Notes under the pieces: generated by a model
Told to the model about the DNA's origin: nothing
Seen by the model: the letters and a program-made list of their open reading frames with translations, nothing else
The model's database searches: none
Part shown: piece after piece, positions 51,291 to 64,000 of the stretch
Layout of the letters: each line of letters starts with the position of its first letter
How positions within the stretch are numbered: position 1 is the first letter of the stretch
Translations under genes and position numbers: made by a program
Origin: Gibbula magus
Lineage: Eukaryota > Mollusca > Gastropoda > Trochida > Trochidae
Assembly (NCBI GenBank): GCA_936450465.1
Contig: OW388296.1
Location: 33,425,875 to 33,489,874, forward strand
DNA: 64,000 nt
Reading direction: 5' to 3'

Positions 51291-52373
51291 ATGTAGTTTG
51301 TGGTCTTCTTTGACTTAGAATAATTTCCGTGTTATTGGACCAAATTGGCTATGCGACTCTCTGTAAGAGTGAATATAGATTAAAAAGTAAGACAGATAGA
51401 GGAAATCCGAAATAACCTTTCGATAGAACACAAGGTAATGAACATCTCAGCCAAGTTTGGTCCTGAAATATGCAGTTTGAAGAAAGTTATTAGCCTCGCT
51501 GTCAAGTAATGTAGTTTGTGGTCTTCTTTGACTTAGAATAATGTCCGTGTTTTTCGGCCAAACTGTCTGTGCGACTCTCTGTAAGAATGAATATAGATTT
51601 AAAAGTAAGACAGATAGAGGAAATCCGAAATAACCATTCGATTGAACACAAGGTAATGAACATCTCAGCCAAGTTTGGTCCTGAAATATGCAGTTTGAAG
51701 AAAGTTATTAGCCTCGCTGTCAAGTAATGTAGTTTGTGGTCTTCTTTGACTTAAAATAATTTCCGTGTTTTTGGACCAAATTGGCTATGCGACTCTCTGT
51801 AAGAGTGAATATAGATTAAAAAGTAAGACAGATAGAGGAAATCCGAAATAACCATTCGATAGAACACAAGGTAATGAACATCTCAGCCAAGTTTGGTCCT
51901 GAAATATGCAGTTTGAAGAAAGTTATTAGCCTCGCTGTCAAGTAATGTAGTTTGTGGTCTTCTTTGACTTAGAATAATTTCCGTGTTTTTCGGCCAAATT
52001 GGCTGTGCGACTCTCTGTAATAGAGAATATAGATTAAAAAGTAAGACAGATAGAGGAAATCCGAAATAACCATTCGATAGAACGCAAGGTACTGAACATC
52101 TCAGCCAAGTTTGGTCCTGAAATATGCAGTTTGAAGAAAGTTATTAGCCTCGCTGTCAAGTAATGTAGTTTGTGGTCTTCTTTGACTTAGAATAATTTCC
52201 GTGTTTTTCGGCCAAACTGTCTGTGCGACTCTCTGTAAGAGTGAATATAGATTAAAAAGTAAGACAGATAGAGGAAATCCGAAATAACCATTCGATAGAA
52301 CACAAGGTAATGAACATCTCAGCCAAGTTTGGTCCTGAAATATGCAGTTTGAAGAAAGTTATTAGCCTCGCTG

Positions 52374-54117
52374 TCAAGTAATGTAGTTTGTGGTCTTCTT
52401 TGACTTAGAATAATGTCCGTGTTTTTCGGCCAAACTGTCTGTGCGACTCTCTGTAAGAATGAATATAGATTTAAAAGTAAGACAGATAGAGGAAATCCGA
52501 AATAACCATTCGATTGAACACAAGGTAATGAACATCTCAGCCAAGTTTGGTCCTGAAATATGCAGTTTGAAGAAAGTTATTAGCCTCGCTGTCAAGTAAT
52601 GTAGTTTGTTGTCTTCTTTGACTTAGAATAATTTCCGTGTTATTGGACCAATTTGGCTATGCGACTCTCTGTAAGAGTGAATATAGATTACAAAGTAAGA
52701 CAGATAGAGGAAATCCGAAATAACCATTCGATAGAACACAAGGTAATGAACATCTCAGCCAAGTTTGGTCCTGAAATATGCAGTTTGAAGAAAGTTATTA
52801 GCCTCGCTGTCAAGTAATGTAGTTTGTGGTCTTCTTTGACTTAGAATAAGTTCCGTGTTTTTCTGCCAAACTGTCTGTGCGACTCTCTGTAAGAGTGAAT
52901 ATAGATTAAAAAGTAAGACAGATAGAGGAAATCCGAAATAACCATTCGATAGAACACAAGGTAATGAACATCTCAGCCAAGTTTGGTCCTGAAATATGCA
53001 GTTTGAAGAAAGTTATTAGCCTCGCTGTCAAGTAATGTAGTTTGTGGTCTTCTTTTACTTAGAATAATTTTCGTGTTTTTCGGCCAAACTGTCTGTGCGA
53101 CTCTCTGTAAGAATGAATATAGATTAAAAAGTAAGACAGATAGAGGAAATCCGAAATAACCATTCGATAGAACACAAGGTAATGAACATCTCAGCCAAGT
53201 TTGGTCCTGAAATATGCAGTTTGAAGAAAGTTATTAGCCTCGCTGTCAAGTAATGTAGTTTGTGGTCTTCTTTGACTTAGAATAATGTCCGTGTTTTTCG
53301 GCCAAACTGTCTGTGCGACTCTCTGTAAGAATGAATATAGATTTAAAAGTAAGACAGATAGAGGAAATCCGAAATAACCATTCGATTGAACACAAGGTAA
53401 TGAACATCTCAGCCAAGTTTGGTCCTGAAATATGCAGTTTGAAGAAAGTTATTAGCCTCGCTGTCAAGTAATGTAGTTTGTTGTCTTCTTTGACTTAGAA
53501 TAATTTCCGTGTTATTGGACCAATTTGGCTATGCGACTCTCTGTAAGAGTGAATATAGATTACAAAGTAAGACAGATAGAGGAAATCCGAAATAACCATT
53601 CGATAGAACACAAGGTAATGAACATCTCAGCCAAGTTTGGTCCTGAAATATGCAGTTTGAAGAAAGTTATTAGCCTCGCTGTCAAGTAATGTAGTTTGTG
53701 GTCTTCTTTGACTTAGAATAAGTTCCGTGTTTTTCTGCCAAACTGTCTGTGCGACTCTCTGTAAGAGTGAATATAGATTAAAAAGTAAGACAGATAGAGG
53801 AAATCCGAAATAACCATTCGATAGAACACAAGGTAATGAACATCTCAGCCAAGTTTGGTCCTGAAATATGCAGTTTGAAGAAAGTTATTAGCCTCGCTGT
53901 CAAGTAATGTAGTTTGTGGTCTTCTTTTACTTAGAATAATTTTCGTGTTTTTCGGCCAAACTGTCTGTGCGACTCTCTGTAAGAGTGAATATAGATTAAA
54001 AAGTAAGACAGATAGAGGAAATCCGAAATAACCATTCGATAGAACACAAGGTAATGAACATCTCAGCCAAGTTTGGTCCTGAAATATGCAGTTTGAAGAA
54101 AGTTATTAGCCTCGCTG
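52374..54117. repeat. Tetrameric higher-order repeat (872 bp, two copies)
   Basis: Units 52374-53245 and 53246-54117 share D-type, then a TTTGTTGTCTTC/GGACCAATTTGG/GATTACAAAG monomer, then an AATAAGTTCCG F monomer, then an E monomer. The units differ at single bases only (for example AAGAATG near 53111 in the first versus AAGAGTG in the second), so this is among the most recent duplications in the window. Confidence 0.85.
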
Positions 54118-54553
54118 TCAAGTAATGTAGTTTGTGGTCTTCTTTGACTTAGAATAATTTCCGTGTTTTTCGGCCAAACTGTCTGTGCGACTCTCTGTAA
54201 GAGTGAATATAGATTAAAAAGTAAGACAGATAGATGAAATCCGAAATAACCATTCGATAGAACACAAGGTAATGAACATCTCAGCCAAGTTTGGTCCTGA
54301 AATATGCAGTTTGAAGAAAGTTATTAGCCTCGCTGTCAAGTAATGTAGTTTGTGGTCTTCTTTTACTTAGAATAATTTTCGTGTTTTTCGGCCAAACTGT
54401 CTGTGCGACTCTCTGTAATAGTGAATATAGATTAAAAAGTAAGACAGATAGAGGAAATCCGAAATAACCATTCGATAGAACACAAGGTAATGAACATCTC
54501 AGCCAAGTGTGGTCCTGAAATATGCAGTTTGAAGAAAGTTATTAGCCTCGCTG

Positions 54554-57500
54554 TCAAGTAATGTAGTTTGTGGTCTTCTTTGACTTCGAATAATGTCCGT
54601 GTTTTTCGGCCAAACTGTCTGTGCGACTCTCTGTAAGAATGAATATAGATTTAAAAGTAAGACAGATAGAGGAAATCCGAAATAACCATTCGATAGAACA
54701 CAAGGTAAAGAACATCTCAGCCAAGTTTGGTCCTGAAATATGCAGTTTGAAGAAAGTTATTAGCCTCGCTGTCAAGTAATGTAGTTTGTGGTCTTCTTTG
54801 ACTTAGAATAATTTCCGTGTTTTTCTGCCAAACTGTCTGTGCGACTCTCTGTAAGAGTGAATATAGATTAAAAAGTAAGACAGATAGAGGAAATCCGAAA
54901 TAACCATTCGATAGAACACAAGGTAATGAACATCTCAGCCAAGTTTGGTCCTGAAATATGCAGTTTGAAGAAAGTTATTAGCCTCGCTGTCAAGTAATGT
55001 AGTTTGTGGTCTTCTTTTACTTAGAATAATTTTCGTGTTTTTCGGCCAAACTGTCTGTGCGACTCTCTGTAAGAGTGAATATAGATTAAAAAGTAAGACA
55101 GATAGAGGAAATCCGAAATAACCATTCGATAGAACACAAGGTAATGAACATCTCAGCCAAGTTTGGTCCTGAAATATGCAGTTTGAAGAAAGTTATTAGC
55201 CTCGCTGTCAAGTAATGTAGTTTGTGGTCTTCTTTGACTTAGAATAATTTCCGTGTTTTTCGGCCAAACTGTCTGTGCGACTCTCTGTAAGAGTTAATAT
55301 AGATTAAAAAGTAAGACAGATAGAGGAAATCCGAAATAACCTTTCGATAGAACACAAGGTAATGAACATCTCAGCCAAGTGTGGTCCTGAAATATGCAGT
55401 TTGAAGAAAGTTATTAGCCTCGCTGTCAAGTAATGTAGTTTGTGGTCTTCTTTGACTTAGAATAATTTCCGTGTTTTTCGGCCAAACTGTCTGTGCGACT
55501 CTCTGTAAGAGTGAATATAGATTAAAAAGTAAGACAGATAGAGGAAATCCGAAATAACCTTTCGATAGAACACAAGGTAATGAACATCTCAGCCAAGTGT
55601 GGTCCTGAAATATGCAGTTTGAAGAAAGTTATTAGCCTCGCTGTCAAGTAATGTAGTTTGTGGTCTTCTTTGACTTAGAATAATTTCCGTGTTTTTCTGC
55701 CAAACTGTCTGTGCGACTCTCTGTAAGAGTGAATATAGATTAAAAAGTAAGACAGATAGAGGAAATCCGAAATAACCATTCGATAGAACACAAGGTAATG
55801 AACATCTCAGCCAAGTTTGGTCCTGAAATATGCAGTTTGAAGAAAGTTATTAGCCTCGCTGTCAAGTAATGTAGTTTGTGGTCTTCTTTGACTTAGAATA
55901 ATTTCCGTGTTTTTCTGCCAAACTGTCTGTGCGACTCTCTGTAAGAGTGAATATAGATTAAAAAGTAAGACAGATAGAGGAAATCCGAAATAACCATTCG
56001 ATAGAACACAAGGTAATGAACATCTCAGCCAAGTTTGGTCCTGAAATATGCAGTTTGAAGAAAGTTATTAGCCTCGCTGTCAAGTAATGTAGTTTGTGGT
56101 CTTCTTTTACTTAGAATAATTTTCGTGTTTTTCGGCCAAACTGTCTGTGCGACTCTCTGTAAGAGTGAATATAGATTAAAAAGTAAGACAGATAGAGGAA
56201 ATCCGAAATAACCTTTCGATAGAACACAAGGTAATGAACATCTCAGCCAAGTTTGGTCCTGAAATATGCAGTTTGAAGAAAGTAATTAGCCTCGCTGTCA
56301 AGTAATGTAGTTTGTGGTCTTCTTTGACTTAGAATAATTTCCGTGTTTTTCGGCCAAACTGTCTGTGCGACTCTCTGTAAGAGTGAATATAGATTAAAAA
56401 GTAAGACAGATAGAGGAAATCCGAAATAACCTTTCGATAGAACACAAGGTAATGAACATCTCAGCCAAGTGTGGTCCTGAAATATGCAGTTTGAAGAAAG
56501 TTATTAGCCTCGCTGTCAAGTAATGTAGTTTGTGGTCTTCTTTGACTTAGAATAATTTCCGTGTTTTTCTGCCAAACTGTCTGTGCGACTCTCTGTAAGA
56601 GTGAATATAGATTAAAAAGTAAGACAGATAGAGGAAATCCGAAATAACCATTCGATAGAACACAAGGTAATGAACATCTCAGCCAAGTTTGGTCCTGAAA
56701 TATGCAGTTTGAAGAAAGTTATTAGCCTCGCTGTCAAGTAATGTAGTTTGTGGTCTTCTTTGACTTAGAATAATTTCCGTGTTTTTCTGCCAAACTGTCT
56801 GTGCGACTCTCTGTAAGAGTGAATATAGATTTAAAAGTAAGACAGATAGAGGAAATCCGAAATAACCATTCGATAGAACACAAGGTAATGAACATCTCAG
56901 CCAAGTTTGGTCCTGAAATATGCAGTTTGAAGAAAGTTATTAGCCTCGCTGTCAAGTAATGTAGTTTGTGGTCTTCTTTTACTTAGAATAATTTTCGTGT
57001 TTTTCGGCCAAACTGTCTGTGCGACTCTCTGTAAGAGTGAATATAGATTAAAAAGTAAGACAGATAGAGGAAATCCGAAATAACCATTCGATTGAACACA
57101 AGGTAATGAACATCTCAGCCAAGTTTGGTCCTGAAATATGCAGTTTGAAGAAAGTTATTAGCCTCGCTGTCAAGTAATGTAGTTTGTGGTCTTCTTTGAC
57201 TTAGAATAATTTCCGTGTTTTTCGGCCAAACTGTCTGTGCGACTCTCTGTAAGAGTTAATATAGATTAAAAAGTAAGACAGATAGAGGAAATCCGAAATA
57301 ACCTTTCGATAGAACACAAGGTAATGAACATCTCAGCCAAGTGTGGTCCTGAAATATGCAGTTTGAAGAAAGTTATTAGCCTCGCTGTCAAGTAATGTAG
57401 TTTGTGGTCTTCTTTGACTTAGAATAATTTCCGTGTTTTTCGGCCAAACTGTCTGTGCGACTCTCTGTAAGAGTGAATATAGATTAAAAAGTAAGACAGA

Positions 57501-60500
57501 TAGAGGAAATCCGAAATAACCTTTCGATAGAACACAAGGTAATGAACATCTCAGCCAAGTGTGGTCCTGAAATATGCAGTTTGAAGAAAGTTATTAGCCT
57601 CGCTGTCAAGTAATGTAGTTTGTGGTCTTCTTTGACTTCGAATAATGTCCGTGTTTTTCGGCCAAACTGTCTGTGCGACTCTCTGTAAGAATGAATATAG
57701 ATTTAAAAGTAAGACAGATAGAGGAAATCCGAAATAACCATTCGATAGAACACAAGGTAAAGAACATCTCAGCCAAGTTTGGTCCTGAAATATGCAGTTT
57801 GAAGAAAGTTATTAGCCTCGCTGTCAAGTAATGTAGTTTGTGGTCTTCTTTGACTTAGAATAATTTCCGTGTTTTTCTGCCAAACTGTCTGTGCGACTCT
57901 CTGTAAGAGTGAATATAGATTAAAAAGTAAGACAGATAGAGGAAATCCGAAATAACCATTCGATAGAACACAAGGTAATGAACATCTCAGCCAAGTTTGG
58001 TCCTGAAATATGCAGTTTGAAGAAAGTTATTAGCCTCGCTGTCAAGTAATGTAGTTTGTGGTCTTCTTTGACTTAGAATAATTTCCGTGTTGTTCTGCCA
58101 AACTGTCTGTGCGACTCTCTGTAAGAGTGAATATAGATTAAAAAGTAAGACAGATAGAGGAAATCCGAAATAACCATTCGATAGAACACAAGGTAATGAA
58201 CATCTCAGCCAAGTTTGGTCCTGAAATATGCAGTTTGAAGAAAGTTATTAGCCTCGCTGTCAAGTAATGTAGTTTGTGGTCTTCTTTTACTTAGAATAAT
58301 TTTCGTGTTTTTCGGCCAAACTGTCTGTGCGACTCTCTGTAAGAGTGAATATAGATTAAAAAGTAAGACAGATAGAGGAAATCCGAAATAACCATTCGAT
58401 AGAACACAAGGTAATGAACATCTCAGCCAAGTTTGGTCCTGAAATATGCAGTTTGAAGAAAGTTATTAGCCTCGCTGTCAAGTAATGTAGTTTGTGGTCT
58501 TCTTTTACTTAGAAAAATTTTCGTGTTTTTCGGCCAAACTGTCTGTGCGACTCTCTGTAAGAGTGAATATAGATTAAAAAGTAAGACAGATAGAGGAAAT
58601 CCGAAATAACCATTCGATAGAACACAAGGTAATGAACATCTCAGCCAAGTTTGGTCCTGAAATATGCAGTTTGAAGAAAGTTATTAGCCTCGCTGTCAAG
58701 TAATGTAGTTTGTGGTCTTCTTTGACTTAGAATAATTTCCGTGTTTTTCGGCCAAACTGTCTGTGCGACTCTCTGTAAGAGTTAATATAGATTAAAAAGT
58801 AAGACAGATAGAGGAAATCCGAAATAACCTTTCGATAGAACACAAGGTAATGAACATCTCAGCCAAGTGTGGTCCTGAAATATGCAGTTTGAAGAAAGTT
58901 ATTAGCCTCGCTGTCAAGTAATGTAGTTTGTGGTCTTCTTTGACTTAGAATAATTTCCGTGTTTTTCGGCCAAACTGTCTGTGCGACTCTCTGTAAGAGT
59001 GAATATAGATTAAAAAGTAAGACAGATAGAGGAAATCCGAAATAACCTTTCGATAGAACACAAGGTAATGAACATCTCAGCCAAGTGTGGTCCTGAAATA
59101 TGCAGTTTGAAGAAAGTTATTAGCCTCGCTGTCAAGTAATGTAGTTTGTGGTCTTCTTTGACTTCGAATAATGTCCGTGTTTTTCGGCCAAACTGTCTGT
59201 GCGACTCTCTGTAAGAATGAATATAGATTTAAAAGTAAGACAGATAGAGGAAATCCGAAATAACCATTCGATAGAACACAAGGTAAAGAACATCTCAGCC
59301 AAGTTTGGTCCTGAAATATGCAGTTTGAAGAAAGTTATTAGCCTCGCTGTCAAGTAATGTAGTTTGTGGTCTTCTTTGACTTAGAATAATTTCCGTGTTT
59401 TTCTGCCAAACTGTCTGTGCGACTCTCTGTAAGAGTGAATATAGATTAAAAAGTAAGACAGATAGAGGAAATCCGAAATAACCATTCGATAGAACACAAG
59501 GTAATGAACATCTCAGCCAAGTTTGGTCCTGAAATATGCAGTTTGAAGAAAGTTATTAGCCTCGCTGTCAAGTAATGTAGTTTGTGGTCTTCTTTTACTT
59601 AGAATAATTTTCGTGTTTTTCGGCCAAACTGTCTGTGCGACTCTCTGTAAGAGTGAATATAGATTAAAAAGTAAGACAGATAGAGGAAATCCGAAATAAC
59701 CATTCGATAGAACACAAGGTAATGAACATCTCAGCCAAGTTTGGTCCTGAAATATGCAGTTTGAAGAAAGTTATTAGCCTCGCTGTCAAGTAATGTAGTT
59801 TGTGGTCTTCTTTTACTTAGAATAATTTACGTGTTTTTCGGCCAAACTGTCTGTGCGACTCTCTGTAAGAGTTAATATAGATTAAAAAGTAAGACAGATA
59901 GAGGAAATCCGAAATAAACTTTCGATAGAACACAAGGTAATGAACATCTCAGCCAAGTGTGGTCCTGAAATATGCAGTTTGAAGAAAGTTATTAGCCTCG
60001 CTGTCAAGTAATGTAGTTTGTGGTCTTCTTTGACTTCGAATAATGTCCGTGTTTTTCGGCCAAACTGTCTGTGCGACTCTCTGTAAGAATGAATATAGAT
60101 TTAAAAGTAAGACAGATAGAGGAAATCCGAAATAACCATTCGATTGAACACAAGGTAATGAACATCTCAGCCAAGTTTGGTCCTGAAATATGCAGTTTGA
60201 AGAAAGTTATTAGCCTCGCTGTCAAGTAATGTAGTTTGTGGTCTTCTTTGACTTAGAATAATTTCCGTGTTTTTGGACCAAATTGGCTATGCGACTCTCT
60301 GTAAGAGTGAATATAGATTAAAAAGTAAGACAGATAGAGGAAATCCGAAATAACCATTCGATTGAACACAAGGTAATGAACATCTCAGCCAAGTTTGGTC
60401 CTGAAATATGCAGTTTGAAGAAAGTTATTAGCCTCGCTGTCAAGTAATGTAGTTTGTGGTCTTCTTTTACTTAGAATAATTTTCGTGTTTTTCGGCCAAA

Positions 60501-63500
60501 CTGTCTGTGCGACTCTCTGTAAGAGTGAATATAGATTAAAAAGTAAGACAGATAGAGGAAATCCGAAATAACCATTCGATAGAACACAAGGTAATGAACA
60601 TCTCAGCCAAGTTTGGTCCTGAAATATGCAGTTTGAAGAAAGTTATTAGCCTCGCTGTCAAGTAATGTAGTTTGTGGTCTTCTTTGACTTAGAATAATTT
60701 CCGTGTTTTTCGGCCAAACTGTCTGTGCGACTCTCTGTAAGAGTTAATATAGATTAAAAAGTAAGACAGATAGAGGAAATCCGAAATAACCTTTCGATAG
60801 AACACAAGGTAATGAACATCTCAGCCAAGTGTGGTCCTGAAATATGCAGTTTGAAGAAAGTTATTAGCCTCGCTGTCAAGTAATGTAGTTTGTGGTCTTC
60901 TTTGACTTCGAATAATGTCCGTGTTTTTCGGCCAAACTGTCTGTGCGACTCTCTGTAAGAATGAATATAGATTTAAAAGTAAGACAGATAGAGGAAATCC
61001 GAAATAACCATTCGATTGAACACAAGGTAATGAACATCTCAGCCAAGTTTGGTCCTGAAATATGCAGTTTGAAGAAAGTTATTAGCCTCGCTGTCAAGTA
61101 ATGTAGTTTGTGGTCTTCTTTGACTTAGAATAATTTCCGTGTTTTTCGGCCAAATTGGCTATGCAACTCTCTGTAATAGAGAATATAGATTAAAAAGTAA
61201 GACAGATAGAGGAAATCCGAAATAACCATTCGATAGAACGCAAGGTACTGAACCTCTCAGCCAAGTTTGGTCCTGAAATATGCAGTTTGAAGAAAGTTAT
61301 TGGCCTCGCTGTCAAGTAATGTAGTTTGTGGTCTTCTTTGACTTAGAATAATTTCCGTGTTTTTCGGCCAAACTGTCTGTGCGACTCTCTGTAAGAATGA
61401 ATATAGATTTAAAAGTAAGACAGATAGAGGAAATCCGAAATAACCATTCGATTGAACACAAGGTAATGAACATCTCAGCCAAGTTTGGTCCTGAAATATG
61501 CAGTTTGAAGAAAGTTATTAGCCTCGCTGTCAAGTAATGTAGTTTGTGGTCTTCTTTGACTTAGAATAATTTCCGTGTTTTTCGGCCAAACTGTCTGTGC
61601 GACTCTCTGTAAGAGTGAATATAGATTAAAAAGTAAGACAGATAGAGGAAATCCGAAATAACCTTTCGATAGAACACAAGGTAATGAACATCTCAGCCAA
61701 GTGTGGTCCTGAAATATGCAGTTTGAAGAAAGTTATTAGCCTCGCTGTCAAGTAATGTAGTTTGTGGTCTTCTTTGACTTCGAATAATGTCCGTGTTTTT
61801 CGGCCAAACTGTCTGTGCGACTCTCTGTAAGAATGAATATAGATTTAAAAGTAAGACAGATAGAGGAAATCCGAAATAACCATTCGATAGAACACAAGGT
61901 AAAGAACATCTCAGCCAAGTTTGGTCCTGAAATATGCAGTTTGAAGAAAGTTATTAGCCTCGCTGTCAAGTAATGTAGTTTGTGGTCTTCTTTGACTTAG
62001 AATAATTTCCGTGTTTTTCTGCCAAACTGTCTGTGCGACTCTCTGTAAGAGTGAATATAGATTAAAAAGTAAGACAGATAGAGGAAATCCGAAATAACCA
62101 TTCGATAGAACACAAGGTAATGAACATCTCAGCCAAGTTTGGTCCTGAAATATGCAGTTTGAAGAAAGTTATTAGCCTCGCTGTCAAGTAATGTAGTTTG
62201 TGGTCTTCTTTGACTTAGAATAATTTCCGTGTTTTTCTGCCAAACTGTCTGTGCGACTCTCTGTAAGAGTGAATATAGATTAAAAAGTAAGACAGATAGA
62301 GGAAATCCGAAATAACCATTCGATAGAACACAAGGTAATGAACATCTCAGCCAAGTTTGGTCCTGAAATATGCAGTTTGAAGAAAGTTATTAGCCTCGCT
62401 GTCAAGTAATGTAGTTTGTGGTCTTCTTTGACTTAGAATAATTTCCGTGTTGTTCTGCCAAACTGTCTGTGCGACTCTCTGTAAGAGTGAATATAGATTA
62501 AAAAGTAAGACAGATAGAGGAAATCCGAAATAACCATTCGATAGAACACAAGGTAATGAACATCTCAGCCAAGTTTGGTCCTGAAATATGCAGTTTGAAG
62601 AAAGTTATTAGCCTCGCTGTCAAGTAATGTAGTTTGTGGTCTTCTTTTACTTAGAATAATTTTCGTGTTTTTCGGCCAAACTGTCTGTGCGACTCTCTGT
62701 AAGAGTGAATATAGATTAAAAAGTAAGACAGATAGAGGAAATCCGAAATAACCATTCGATAGAACACAAGGTAATGAACATCTCAGCCAAGTTTGGTCCT
62801 GAAATATGCAGTTTGAAGAAAGTTATTAGCCTCGCTGTCAAGTAATGTAGTTTGTGGTCTTCTTTGACTTAGAATAATTTCCGTGTTTTTCGGCCAAACT
62901 GTCTGTGCGACTCTCTGTAAGAGTGAATATAGATTAAAAAGTAAGACAGATAGAGGAAATCCGAAATAACCTTTCGATAGAACACAAGGTAATGAACATC
63001 TCAGCCAAGTGTGGTCCTGAAATATGCAGTTTGAAGAAAGTTATTAGCCTCGCTGTCAAGTAATGTAGTTTGTGGTCTTCTTTGACTTCGAATAATGTCC
63101 GTGTTTTTCGGCCAAACTGTCTGTGCGACTCTCTGTAAGAATGAATATAGATTTAAAAGTAAGACAGATAGAGGAAATCCGAAATAACCATTCGATTGAA
63201 CACAAGGTAATGAACATCTCAGCCAAGTTTGGTCCTGAAATATGCAGTTTGAAGAAAGTTATTAGCCTCGCTGTCAAGTAATGTAGTTTGTGGTCTTCTT
63301 TGACTTAGAATAATTTCCGTGTTTTTGGACCAAATTGGCTATGCGACTCTCTGTAAGAGTGAATATAGATTAAAAAGTAAGACAGATAGAGGAAATCCGA
63401 AATAACCATTCGATAGAACACAAGGTAATGAACATCTCAGCCAAGTTTGGTCCTGAAATATGCAGTTTGAAGAAAGTTATTAGCCTCGCTGTCAAGTAAT

Positions 63501-63931
63501 GTAGTTTGTGGTCTTCTTTTACTTAGAATAATTTTCGTGTTTTTCGGCCAAACTGTCTGTGCGACTCTCTGTAAGAGTGAATATAGATTAAAAAGTAAGA
63601 CAGATAGAGGAAATCCGAAATAACCATTCGATAGAACACAAGGTAATGAACATCTCAGCCAAGTTTGGTCCTGAAATATGCAGTTTGAAGAAAGTTATTA
63701 GCCTCGCTGTCAAGTAATGTAGTTTGTGGTCTTCTTTGACTTCGAATAATGTCCGTGTTTTTCGGCCAAACTGTCTGTGCGACTCTCTGTAAGAATGAAT
63801 ATAGATTTAAAAGTAAGACAGATAGAGGAAATCCGAAATAACCATTCGATTGAACACAAGGTAATGAACATCTCAGCCAAGTTTGGTCCTGAAATATGCA
63901 GTTTGAAGAAAGTTATTAGCCTCGCTGTCAA
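54554..63931. repeat. Variable-period higher-order block marked by GACTTCGAATAATG
   Basis: D-type monomers with GACTTCGAATAATG begin at 54554, 57606, 59132, 60004, 60876, 61748, 63056 and 63710. The spacings are 14, 7, 4, 4, 4, 6 and 3 monomers, each an exact multiple of 218. Each is preceded by a monomer carrying CCAAGTGTGGTCC, except the last, which follows an unchanged CCAAGTTTGG monomer. Type E and F monomers fill the intervals. Other shared variants are GTGTTGTTCTGCC (58088 and 62450) and AAGAGTTAATAT (six copies). The mixed spacings show ongoing gain and loss of whole monomers around a conserved marker pair. Confidence 0.82.
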
Positions 63932-64000
63932 GTAATGTAGTTTGTGGTCTTCTTTGACTTAGAATAATTTCCGTGTTTTTCGGCCAAATTGGCTATGCAA

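Larger units (their letters stand above)
46601..64000. repeat. 218-bp satellite array, right part
   Basis: About 79.8 further monomers in the same orientation as the left part, running off the right window edge. Spacing is exact: 46924 to 63710 is 16,786 bp = 77 x 218, so there is no net length change over 77 copies. Type E monomers (TTCTTTTACTTAGAATAATTTTCG), type F (TTTTTCTGCCAAACTG), the CCAAGTGTGGTCC variant and the AAGAGTTAATAT variant are common here and rare or absent in the first 36 kb. The two ends of the array thus have different subfamily content. The last bases (TTGGCTATGCAA) match the start of the TAATAGAGAAT monomer seen at about 61150. Confidence 0.98.

Noticed and set aside
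1..64000. Whole array as an assembly artefact
   Set aside because: Monomers carry many private linked variants and nested higher-order structure, and the transposon junctions are clean. Copy number could still be misestimated, but collapse or duplication alone does not produce this variation.

Overview
This window is almost entirely satellite DNA from a eukaryotic genome, most likely a metazoan invertebrate. The short coding remnants (a LINE reverse transcriptase and a Tc1/mariner transposase) and the AT-rich non-coding DNA fit an animal, and a bivalve or other mollusc is a plausible guess that the sequence does not prove. I see no intact protein-coding gene, rRNA, tRNA or CRISPR array.

Layout. 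Positions 1-39813 and 46601-64000 are one head-to-tail array of a 218-bp monomer (about 37% GC by hand count of the consensus), roughly 262 copies in total, running off both ends of the window. Monomers fall into linked-SNP subfamilies. They are organised into local higher-order repeats of 2, 3, 4, 6, 7, 8, 9, 10 and 12 monomers, which record successive unequal exchanges. Spacing is very rigid: 46924 to 63710 is exactly 77 x 218 bp. Only a few +1, -1, -2 and +10 bp monomers exist.

The array is broken once, at 39814-46600, by a 6,787-bp insertion. It has the structure of a DNA transposon: a TA target-site duplication, 14-bp imperfect terminal inverted repeats (CAGAC..TTGCAGA), and a cluster of 32-bp quasi-palindromic repeats just inside each end. 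Subtracting 6,787 + 2 bp restores the 218-bp register exactly. Its interior is mostly AT-rich DNA without recognisable genes. It also carries a truncated, frameshifted Tc1/mariner-type transposase N-terminus, a (TA)n microsatellite, and a decayed antisense LINE fragment whose catalytic segment is missing. No transposase that could move the whole element is visible, so it looks non-autonomous.

No genes work together here. The content reflects two processes: satellite amplification and homogenisation, and transposon nesting. The 73-aa antisense frames that recur in some monomers are not supported as genes: they start at TTG, the period is not a multiple of three, and single-base variants close them in most copies.
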